From an uncultured Oscillospiraceae bacterium (GTDB lineage: Bacteria > Bacillota > Clostridia > Oscillospirales > Oscillospiraceae), in NCBI GenBank assembly GCA_934646175.1, contig CAKUEI010000031.1, positions 1-17,637 on the forward strand: a DNA stretch of 17,637 nucleotides, written 5' to 3'. A program made the position numbers and the translations under genes. The number at the start of each line of letters is the position of its first letter. Positions within the stretch are counted from its first letter, which is position 1. Under the pieces are notes generated by a model, which was not told where the DNA came from, searched no databases, and saw only the letters and a list, made by a program, of their open reading frames with translations. This document shows positions 1-5,778 of this stretch, piece after piece.

Positions 1-25
1 GGGTATAATGTATAAGGAAAGCAAT

Positions 26-664
26 ATGGATGTATTTTCCGATTTTGATCATAGGCTCACGGACGAGGCACTTTGTAAGCTGGCCGCAGGCGGCGACCGC
101 ATCGCAGAGGAAACGCTTGTGATGCGGTATCAACGCTTTGTGCGAGCATGTGCCCGTCCGTATTTTTTGGCCGGCGGGGACACGGAAGATCTGCTTCAGG
201 AAGGAATGCTTGGTCTGCTGACCGCCATCCGCGAATATGATGAACAGCGTGGGGCGGCATTTTCCACCTACGCCGCCGCCTGTATCCGTAGCCGGCTGTT
301 CTCCGCCCTGAAAATGGCCTCCCGCAAAAAGCACGCGCCCCTCAATCAGGCCATGTCGCTGGATTCATCCTTTTCGGACGGCGGCGGGGAAGAGACGGAA
401 GGGCGGCCGAGCGTGCTGCCCCAGACCTCCGGCCCGGAGGACCTGTTCCTCGATCGGGAAGCCTATGAAGAGCGGATCGAGCGCCTGAAAGCGGGCCTTT
501 CCAGTATGGAGACCGGGATCCTGCCCCTGTATCTGCGCGGCCTTTCCTATGGAGAGATCGCCGCGGTGATCGGAAAACCATCCAAATCGGTGGACAATGC
601 GGTGCAGCGCATCCGAAAGAAGGCTGCACAGATTTTTTCCAACGGCGTTACCAGCGAAAGCTGA
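26..664 (+). CDS. sigH: RNA polymerase sigma-H factor (Spo0H-type, sigma-70 family)
   Basis: This is a 212-residue sigma factor that directs core RNA polymerase to early-stationary and sporulation-initiation promoters. Region 2 is clear at residues about 20-105, with the FVRACARPYFLAGGD stretch, the core-binding DLLQEGMLGLL motif and the KKHAPLN end of region 2.4. Region 4 is a helix-turn-helix near the C-terminus with YGEIAAVIGKPSKSVDNA. The order, length and the conserved NAVQRIRKK tail fit SigH rather than an ECF or SigF/G factor. I prefer the ATG at 26 because AAGGAAAG lies five bases upstream. An in-frame ATG at 8 would add six residues but has no visible ribosome site inside the window. 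The promoter lies outside the window. Assignment to the SigH family is from remembered family sequence, not a search. Confidence 0.9.
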   Translation: MDVFSDFDHRLTDEALCKLAAGGDRIAEETLVMRYQRFVRACARPYFLAGGDTEDLLQEGMLGLLTAIREYDEQRGAAFSTYAAACIRSRLFSALKMASRKKHAPLNQAMSLDSSFSDGGGEETEGRPSVLPQTSGPEDLFLDREAYEERIERLKAGLSSMETGILPLYLRGLSYGEIAAVIGKPSKSVDNAVQRIRKKAAQIFSNGVTSES

Positions 665-737
665 TCGCAATATTTTTGACCCAGCATTTTCGGTAGAAAT
701 CCGGACCTGGGCAACAAGTCAAAGAGAGGGAAATATC

Positions 738-1019
738 ATGTACGAAGACAAGACTCTGGTATGTAAGGAATGCGGCGCTGAGTTCGTGTTCACCGCTGGT
801 GAGCAGGAGTTCTACGCTGAGCGCGGCTTCCAGAACGAGCCCCAGCGCTGCAAGGCCTGCCGTGATGCTCGCAAGGCCGCTGCCCGTGGTCCCCGTGAGT
901 ATTTCACTGCCACCTGCGCAGCCTGCGGCGGTGAGGCGAAGGTTCCCTTCGAGCCCAAGTCCGATCGTCCCGTGTACTGCAGCGAGTGCTTCGCTCGCAT
1001 CCGTGAGCAGCAGGGCTAA
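738..1019 (+). CDS. Small double zinc-ribbon protein (zf-trcl plus CxxC-x17-CxxC)
   Basis: This 93-residue protein has four CxxC knuckles, at C9/C12, C38/C41, C60/C63 and C81/C84. The first two pairs fit the 'probable zinc-ribbon' zf-trcl domain, and the last two are separated by exactly 17 residues, as in the CxxC-x17-CxxC domain. It probably binds two zinc ions; the partner and role are unknown, with nucleic-acid or protein binding the usual guess for such ribbons. The start is set by AGAGAGGG upstream of the ATG. The codon choice (CGT and GCT rather than the CGC/CGG and GCG/GCC of its neighbours) suggests high expression. It is followed at once by a perfect GC-rich palindrome acting as terminator, so it is probably its own transcript or the end of the sigH transcript. 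Confidence 0.85.
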   Translation: MYEDKTLVCKECGAEFVFTAGEQEFYAERGFQNEPQRCKACRDARKAAARGPREYFTATCAACGGEAKVPFEPKSDRPVYCSECFARIREQQG

Positions 1020-1034
1020 TTGCCTTCACAGCAC

Positions 1035-1065
1035 AAACGGGCGCGCCATATGGCGCGCCCGTTTT
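1035..1065 (+). terminator. Rho-independent terminator after the zinc-ribbon gene
   Basis: A perfect 30-base palindrome (1035-1064) with a GGGCGCGCC core runs into a short TTTT. It begins 15 bases after the stop codon. The T tract is short, so termination may be partial. The symmetry lets it act on either strand. Confidence 0.75.
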
Positions 1066-1115
1066 GCGTATTCCACGAAAAATGCGCTCCTTTCCCCGAT
1101 TTCTTCATATTTTCG

Positions 1116-1144
1116 TTGAAATTGAAAGGGGAATAGGGTATAAT
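1116..1144 (+). promoter_or_regulatory. Sigma-A type promoter for the DUF1858 gene
   Basis: TTGAAA at 1116-1121 and TATAAT at 1139-1144 are separated by 17 bases. The -10 box is perfect. The expected transcript start near 1151 gives a leader of about 45 bases before the ATG at 1196. Confidence 0.8.
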
Positions 1145-1195
1145 AACCCAAACAGCATCTGTTTCATCGAATTTTACAGTTGGAGGGTTCATTCC

Positions 1196-1405
1196 ATGAC
1201 TACCATCACCAAAGATACCATCATCGGCGATATTCTGGACATCGCGCCGGAGACGGCCCCCGTCTTCATGGCCATCGGGATGCACTGCCTGGGCTGCCCC
1301 GCTTCCCGCGGCGAGACCGTGGAAGAAGCGTGCGAGGTCCACGGTGTGGATGTGGACGAGCTTCTGGAAGAGGTAAACCGCATCGTCGCCGGCAGCGCAC
1401 AGTAA
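1196..1405 (+). CDS. DUF1858 domain protein (hybrid-cluster-associated redox disulfide family)
   Basis: This 69-residue protein contains only a DUF1858 domain. The signature is MHCLGCPASRGETVEEA, with C31 and C34 forming a CxxC redox pair and a further cysteine at C46. Relatives are thought to be small thiol/disulfide proteins and are sometimes found with hybrid-cluster protein (prismane) or fused to larger redox enzymes. No such partner is nearby here, so its substrate is unknown. The start is set by TGGAGGG nine bases before the ATG; the longer open frame upstream has no ribosome site and covers the promoter. It has its own promoter at 1116-1144 and a weak hairpin after it. Confidence 0.9.
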   Translation: MTTITKDTIIGDILDIAPETAPVFMAIGMHCLGCPASRGETVEEACEVHGVDVDELLEEVNRIVAGSAQ

Positions 1406-1419
1406 TTTTCTTTGGATGC

Positions 1420-1459
1420 AACGAGCAGGAGCGGCCTGAGCTGCCCCTGCTCGTTCTCG
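1420..1459 (+). terminator. Weak terminator or attenuator hairpin between DUF1858 gene and trmK
   Basis: AACGAGCAGG (1420-1429) pairs perfectly with 1446-1455, with an inner GCGGC/GCTGC stem. It is followed only by a broken T tract (TTCTCGTT). The trmK ribosome site starts at once after it, so some read-through into trmK is expected. I see no clear separate promoter for trmK. Confidence 0.5.
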
Positions 1460-1477
1460 TTGAGGAGGAACGGAGAA

Positions 1478-2185
1478 GTGAGACTCTTTTTACTCTCTCC
1501 CAGACTGTCTGTCCTGGCGGACTGGGTGCCTCAGGGGGCGAAAATCGCGGATGTGGGGACCGATCACGCCCACCTTCCGGTCTGGCTTTTGAAGCAGGGG
1601 AGGATCGACCGCGCCATTGCCTCGGATGTGCGCTCCGGACCCCTTGCCCGGGCCAGAGAGACGGCGGAACGGTTTGACGTGACGGAGCAGATCTCGTTCC
1701 GCCTGTGCGACGGTCTTGCCGCCGTTTCGCCGGATGAAGCGGATACCGTCATCTTGGCCGGTATGGGGGGCGAGACGATTCTGCAGATCCTTGGTGCAGC
1801 GCCCTGGCTGCAAAGCATGGGCTGCACGCTGCTGCTGCAGCCCATGAGCTCGTTGCCGGACCTGAGAAAATGGCTTTCCGCCCACCAGTGCAGGATCGAA
1901 AAAGAACAAATTATCCGTGACGGGAATTCACTTTACATTATCATGCTGGTAAAGGCTGGAGAGGAGCAGAAGCTCTCCCTTTCCCAGCAATGGCTGGGCG
2001 TTGGTCTGGAGCGGGACCCGCTCAGAAAGGAATACCTTGCCATCTTGCAGCGCCGCTATGAAAAGGCGCTGAAGGGCCTTACAGCCTCGCAGCTTCCGGG
2101 CGATGTGCCCCGCAGGGTGGAAATGGAGCAGGTCTGCGCCGCCATCCGGGAAGAACAACAGAGAATGGGAGGAGAAGCGGAATGA
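1478..2185 (+). CDS. trmK: tRNA (adenine(22)-N(1))-methyltransferase
   Basis: TrmK transfers a methyl group from S-adenosylmethionine to N1 of A22 in tRNA. The 235-residue product has the SAM-binding motif DVGTDHAHLPVWL at 25-37 and the conserved AGMGGET loop at 94-100, followed by the typical C-terminal coiled helices. I place the start at GTG 1478, preceded by GAGGAGG with nine bases of spacing. The longer open frame from ATG 1412 would add 22 residues encoded by the hairpin region, has no ribosome site, and does not look like the family. The stop overlaps the next gene's start (ATGA), so the two are translationally coupled. The trmK-Nif3 pair is also adjacent in Bacillus (yqfN-yqfO). Confidence 0.92.
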   Translation: MRLFLLSPRLSVLADWVPQGAKIADVGTDHAHLPVWLLKQGRIDRAIASDVRSGPLARARETAERFDVTEQISFRLCDGLAAVSPDEADTVILAGMGGETILQILGAAPWLQSMGCTLLLQPMSSLPDLRKWLSAHQCRIEKEQIIRDGNSLYIIMLVKAGEEQKLSLSQQWLGVGLERDPLRKEYLAILQRRYEKALKGLTASQLPGDVPRRVEMEQVCAAIREEQQRMGGEAE

Positions 2186-2973
2186 CAACCGCACAGCTGG
2201 TTTACGAGGCATTGGACCGAAAGGCACCGTTTTCCCTGCAAATGGATTTTGACAACGCGGGGTTTCTGGTTGGATACGGCGACGCGCCGGTCTCCCGCAT
2301 TCTGGTCGCGCTGGACATTACGATGCCGGTGATCGAAGAGGCGGCTGCCTGGGGTGCGCAGCTGATCGTTTCCCACCATCCGGTTATTTTTCACCCGGTC
2401 CGCAGCCTGCGGGACAATGACCCCACTGGGCGGAAGCTGCTGGCTCTGGCGGAGCGGAAAATGGCGGTGATTTGCGCCCACACCAATCTGGACGCGGTGC
2501 AAGATGGCGTGAACGATCAGCTGGCGAAAGCACTGGGGCTCAGCAATGTGGAGCAGCTGCACCAGGACGGCGTGGACATAAGCGGCGCGCCTTATGGCAT
2601 CGGAAGAGTGGGCGAAGTGGAGCCATGCACCCTTGCGCAATTTGCCGAAAAGGTGAAGAAAGCCCTGCATACGGGCGGTGTCCGCGTGGCCAACGGCGGG
2701 AAGAGCGTCCGCCGCGTGGCGGTGGGCGGCGGATCCTGTGGGAGTATGCTTGGCGACGTATTGGAAAAGGGCTGCGATACCTTTGTAACCTCGGATGTAA
2801 AGTATGATACCTTTCTGGACGCTGCGGCGCAGGGCATCAACCTGATCGATGCAGGACATTTTTCCACTGAGGACGTGGTCTGCCCCATGCTGGTGCAGGA
2901 ACTTTCCGCGGCATTCCCGGATGTGGAGGTGCGGAAGTCGCAGGTGCATTCCGAGGTGTTTTCTTATACTTAA
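2182..2973 (+). CDS. Nif3-like dinuclear metal-centre protein (YqfO/GTP cyclohydrolase I type 2 homolog)
   Basis: This 263-residue protein belongs to the Nif3/DUF34 family, which forms ring-shaped hexamers with a two-metal site per subunit. The metal ligands are visible: H65 and H66 in VSHHPVIFHP, D104 in AHTNLDAV, and the C-terminal DAGHFSTE with a His and Glu. It is the short form without the PII-like middle insertion found in Bacillus YqfO. The biochemical role is uncertain; the label 'GTP cyclohydrolase I type 2' seen in databases is weakly supported. It overlaps trmK by four bases and is clearly in the same transcript. An AT-rich gap with a new promoter follows. Confidence 0.9.
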   Translation: MTTAQLVYEALDRKAPFSLQMDFDNAGFLVGYGDAPVSRILVALDITMPVIEEAAAWGAQLIVSHHPVIFHPVRSLRDNDPTGRKLLALAERKMAVICAHTNLDAVQDGVNDQLAKALGLSNVEQLHQDGVDISGAPYGIGRVGEVEPCTLAQFAEKVKKALHTGGVRVANGGKSVRRVAVGGGSCGSMLGDVLEKGCDTFVTSDVKYDTFLDAAAQGINLIDAGHFSTEDVVCPMLVQELSAAFPDVEVRKSQVHSEVFSYT

Positions 2974-2994
2974 AATATAGAATACCGGAAATAC

Positions 2995-3023
2995 TTGCAA
3001 ACCGGGAAATGCCATGATAAAAT
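2995..3023 (+). promoter_or_regulatory. Sigma-A type promoter for the yebC-family gene
   Basis: TTGCAA (2995-3000) and TAAAAT (3018-3023) are spaced by 17 bases. The predicted transcript start near 3030 lies about 26 bases before the start codon. Confidence 0.65.
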
Positions 3024-3055
3024 AAAATGCGATTTTTCGAGAAGGGGCAGATAAT

Positions 3056-3784
3056 ATGTCAGGACATTCCAAGTGGCACAATATTCAGAAAACTAAAGGA
3101 GCGGCTGACGCAAAGCGGTCTCAGGCCTTTACCAAGGTGGCCCGTGAGATTATCGTGGCGGTGAAGACCGGCGGCAGCGGAGACCCCAACAATAACTCCC
3201 GTCTGGCAACAGTCATTGCCAAGGCAAAGGCAGTGAACATGCCGAACGACAACATCAAGCGCACCATCGACAAGGCGCTCGGCTCCGGCAACACGGACAA
3301 CTACGAAAGCGCGACATACGAGGGCTACGGCCCTAACGGCGTTGCCGTGATCGTCGAAGCGCTGACCGACAACCGCAACCGCACCGCACCGGAAATGCGG
3401 CACTATTTCGACAAGTTCGGAAAGGGCTTGGGTGCTACGGGCTGCGTCTCCTGGTGCTTTGATAAGAAGGGCGTTCTGGTCATCGAGAAGGACGACCTGG
3501 ACGAGGACACTATGCTGATGGACGCGCTGGACGCCGGTGCGGACGACATGCAGACCGAAGAGAACGTGTTTGAAATCTACACCGATCCCGATGCGTTCAA
3601 CGATGTTTTCTCCGCGCTGGAGCAGAAGGGGTACACCTTCCTTTCCGCTCAGGTGGAGCTGGTCCCCCAGAACTACGTCAAGCTGGAGTCAGAAGAGGAT
3701 ATCAAGAACATGGAAAAGCTGCTTGATATGCTGGAGGATAATGACGACGTCCAGAACGTGTACCATAACTGGGATCAGGACTAA
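3056..3784 (+). CDS. YebC/PmpR (TACO1) family protein
   Basis: This is a full-length 242-residue YebC-family protein. The N-terminal signature GHSKWHNIQKTKGAADAKR and the following FTKVAREI stretch are diagnostic. The acidic middle and C-terminal domains (GPNGVAVIVEALTDNRNRT, later GYTFLSAQVELVPQ) are also present. The family was long called a DNA-binding transcriptional regulator; more recent work ties YebC/TACO1 to translation of difficult (proline-rich) sequences, so the annotation should stay open. The start is preceded by AAGGGG. The gene stands alone between its own promoter and its own terminator. In many bacteria yebC lies near ruvC; that is not so here. Confidence 0.93.
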   Translation: MSGHSKWHNIQKTKGAADAKRSQAFTKVAREIIVAVKTGGSGDPNNNSRLATVIAKAKAVNMPNDNIKRTIDKALGSGNTDNYESATYEGYGPNGVAVIVEALTDNRNRTAPEMRHYFDKFGKGLGATGCVSWCFDKKGVLVIEKDDLDEDTMLMDALDAGADDMQTEENVFEIYTDPDAFNDVFSALEQKGYTFLSAQVELVPQNYVKLESEEDIKNMEKLLDMLEDNDDVQNVYHNWDQD

Positions 3785-3798
3785 GTGCAGCATACTTA

Positions 3799-3831
3799 AT
3801 GGGCCGCGCCAACTTGGCGCGGCCCATTTTT
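3799..3831 (+). terminator. Rho-independent terminator after the yebC-family gene
   Basis: A perfect 12-base-pair GC-rich stem (3799-3810 with 3816-3827), a five-base loop and a TTTTT tract. It lies 14 bases past the stop codon. Confidence 0.9.
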
Positions 3832-3844
3832 GCTTCTATGAAAG

Positions 3845-3880
3845 AAGGCAGCGGAAAGGAAAGAACCTTTCCGCTGCCTT
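3845..3880 (-). terminator. Terminator of rnpB
   Basis: A 15-base-pair stem with a short AAAGAA-type loop lies just past the 3' end of the RNase P RNA. On the - strand it is followed by TTCTTTC. On the + strand it is followed by TTTT, so it can also catch read-through from the yebC-family gene. Confidence 0.8.
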
Positions 3881-3882
3881 TT

Positions 3883-4242
3883 GGTGCAAGTAAGCCTGTA
3901 AGCCGGGTTCTGTCATTGAAGACAGCCATCTATCTTGGCGCACCGTTGCCGGTACGCTCGAGCCACCTCCCCGGAGCGGCCGGGCCGACCTATATGCTCC
4001 TCCACGGTGTTGCTCCGAATAGAGTTTACAGCGATGGGCAGTTTCCAGCCATCGGGCGGGCGCTTATCTCCGCCTTTCCACCCTTACTTCGTCCTGTATA
4101 GGAGCAAAGCGGTATCTCTCTGTTGCACTTTTCCTGAAGTCGCCTTCGGCGGGTGTTACCCGTTATTCTTGCCCTGTGGAGCCCGGACTTTCCTCATGCG
4201 GGGCCTTTCGGCCTTCGCAAGCGGCTGTCCAGCTTGCTTGCA
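3883..4242 (-). ncRNA. rnpB: RNase P RNA, bacterial class A
   Basis: This is the catalytic RNA of RNase P, which trims the 5' leaders of pre-tRNAs. On the - strand the conserved 5' part reads GAGGAAAGTCCGGGCT, followed by CAACAGAGAGATA, GGTGGAAAGGCG and GTAAACTC, and finally GACAGAACCCGGCTTACAGG at the 3' end. All are hallmark CR/P4 segments in the right order. The ends are set by helix P1: 4232-4241 pairs with 3886-3895 with one mismatch. The total of about 360 bases is normal for class A. A strong promoter (4249-4277) and a terminator (3845-3880) frame it. Open reading frames on either strand through this region are not genes. Confidence 0.95.
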
Positions 4243-4248
4243 TAGGTT

Positions 4249-4277
4249 ATTGTACAGGACTTCCGGAAAGTTGTCAA
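4249..4277 (-). promoter_or_regulatory. Promoter of rnpB
   Basis: On the - strand TTGACA (4272-4277) and TACAAT (4249-4254) are separated by 17 bases, which is near-perfect sigma-A consensus. The expected start near 4242 matches the 5' end of helix P1. Confidence 0.9.
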
Positions 4278-4303
4278 ATCGGAAATCACAATGCCGGTTT
4301 CGA

Positions 4304-4332
4304 TTGAAATTCATTTCCGGATGAGATATAAT
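4304..4332 (+). promoter_or_regulatory. Promoter of murD and the downstream gene run
   Basis: TTGAAA (4304-4309) and TATAAT (4327-4332) have 17-base spacing. It is divergent from the rnpB promoter, with only 26 bases between the two -35 boxes. It is the only good promoter I found for the run from murD to ligA. Confidence 0.8.
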
Positions 4333-4371
4333 ATATATACTATTGCCTATAGAAAAAAGGAGGACATATTC

Positions 4372-5754
4372 ATGTCCCGAATGGAAGAATATTTGCAGAG
4401 CTTGAACGGAAAACGGGTCACCGTGATCGGCATCGGCATTTCCAATACGCCCCTGATCCACCTGCTGGCCGGGAGGGGAATCTCCGTCACAGCCTGCGAC
4501 AAAAGCAGCCGGGAAAAGCTCGGCGCTCTGGCGGACGAACTGGAGCAGCTGGGCGTAGAGCTGCATCTGGGGGAGGGCTATCTGGATGGCCTGGACGGAG
4601 ACGTTATTTTCCGCACGCCCGGCATGCGGCCCGACCTTCCGCAGCTTTTGGCGGCGGTGGAGCGGGGGAGCGTCCTCACGTCGGAGATGGAGGTGTTTTT
4701 TCAGGTCTGCCCCTGCAAAAAGATCGCCGTGACCGGCAGCGACGGAAAGACCACCACCACCACGATCATTGCCGGGCTTCTCGAAAGGGCGGGTTATCAC
4801 GTTCATGTGGGCGGCAACATCGGAAAACCCCTTCTGCCGGAGGCGGCGGCCATGCAGCCTGACGATGTCGCGGTACTGGAGCTTTCCTCCTTCCAGCTGA
4901 TGACCATGAAGCAAAGCCCCGAGATCGCGGTGATGACCAATCTGGCCCCCAATCATCTGGACGTTCACAAGTCCATGGAAGAGTACTGCGAGGCCAAGGA
5001 AAACATCTTCCTGCATCAGTCGGCGCAGGATAAGGCGGTGTTCAACGCAGACAACGCGGTGACGCTGGAGCTTTCCCAGAAAGCAGTGGGGAAGTGCGTC
5101 CTCTTCAGCCGCCAAAATCAGCTGGATGCGGGCGTATTCGTCCGCGACGGCGCCATCTGGGTTGCAAATGAAAGCGGGACTAGGCGGGTCCTGCCACTGG
5201 ACGGCATCCTCCTGCCCGGAACGCACAATATCGAGAACTATATGGCCGCCATCGCCGCCGTGGACGGCATGGTGCCCGACGAGGTGATCCGGGACTACGC
5301 CGCCTCTTTCGGCGGCGTGGAGCACCGGATCGAGCTGGTGCGCACCCTGAACGGCGTCCGCTATTATAACGACTCCATTGCCTCAAGCCCCAGCCGGACC
5401 ATTGCGGGCCTTCACTCCTTTGACCAGAAGGTCATTCTCATTGCGGGGGGATATGATAAGCACATCCCCTTTGACGTGCTTGGGCCGGAGATTCTCAAGC
5501 ATGTAAAGGTGCTCGCTCTGTCCGGCGTGACGGCGGAGAAGATTGAAAAAGCCGTGAAGCAGGCCCCGGGGTACGCAGAGGGCACGCCGGAGATCATTCG
5601 CTGTTCCGGCTTTGAAGAGGCGGTTCTGGCGGCCCATGGTGCCGCCAGGGAAGGCGACGTGGTACTGATGTCGCCGGCCTGCGCCTCCTTTGACCAGTTC
5701 AAAAATTTTGCTGAGCGGGGCAAGGCGTTCAAGAAGATCGTTCTTGCACTTTGA
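4372..5754 (+). CDS. murD: UDP-N-acetylmuramoyl-L-alanine--D-glutamate ligase
   Basis: MurD adds D-glutamate to UDP-MurNAc-L-Ala in the cytoplasm, using ATP, in peptidoglycan precursor synthesis. The 460-residue product has the N-terminal Rossmann-like UDP-binding domain (VTVIGIGISN). It then has the ATP-binding P-loop TGSDGKTTTT at 121-130, the Mur-ligase motif LELSSFQL, the MTNLAPNHLDVH segment, and the C-terminal domain with GGVEHRIELV, NDSIASSPSRT and SPACASFDQFKNF. The start ATG follows AAGGAGG with eight bases of spacing. It is not in the usual mra/dcw cluster; the neighbours are peptidases and a lyase, and the next gene starts 24 bases after the stop. Confidence 0.95.
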   Translation: MSRMEEYLQSLNGKRVTVIGIGISNTPLIHLLAGRGISVTACDKSSREKLGALADELEQLGVELHLGEGYLDGLDGDVIFRTPGMRPDLPQLLAAVERGSVLTSEMEVFFQVCPCKKIAVTGSDGKTTTTTIIAGLLERAGYHVHVGGNIGKPLLPEAAAMQPDDVAVLELSSFQLMTMKQSPEIAVMTNLAPNHLDVHKSMEEYCEAKENIFLHQSAQDKAVFNADNAVTLELSQKAVGKCVLFSRQNQLDAGVFVRDGAIWVANESGTRRVLPLDGILLPGTHNIENYMAAIAAVDGMVPDEVIRDYAASFGGVEHRIELVRTLNGVRYYNDSIASSPSRTIAGLHSFDQKVILIAGGYDKHIPFDVLGPEILKHVKVLALSGVTAEKIEKAVKQAPGYAEGTPEIIRCSGFEEAVLAAHGAAREGDVVLMSPACASFDQFKNFAERGKAFKKIVLAL

Positions 5755-5778
5755 TCTGCTCAAGTTGGAAAGAAGGAA

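Noticed and set aside
1..25. TATAAT at 4-9 as a -10 box for sigH and ATG at 8 as its start
   Set aside because: A transcript from that -10 would begin at about 16, inside the ribosome site at 14-20. The ATG at 8 lacks a visible ribosome site within the window, so the ATG at 26 is favoured.
1412..1477. ATG 1412 as the start of trmK
   Set aside because: It falls in the hairpin region with no ribosome site, whereas GTG 1478 has GAGGAGG upstream and gives the family N-terminus.
4156..5325. 389-codon - strand open frame opposite murD and rnpB
   Set aside because: It is antisense to two certain genes and to two promoters; long antisense frames are expected in GC-rich coding DNA.
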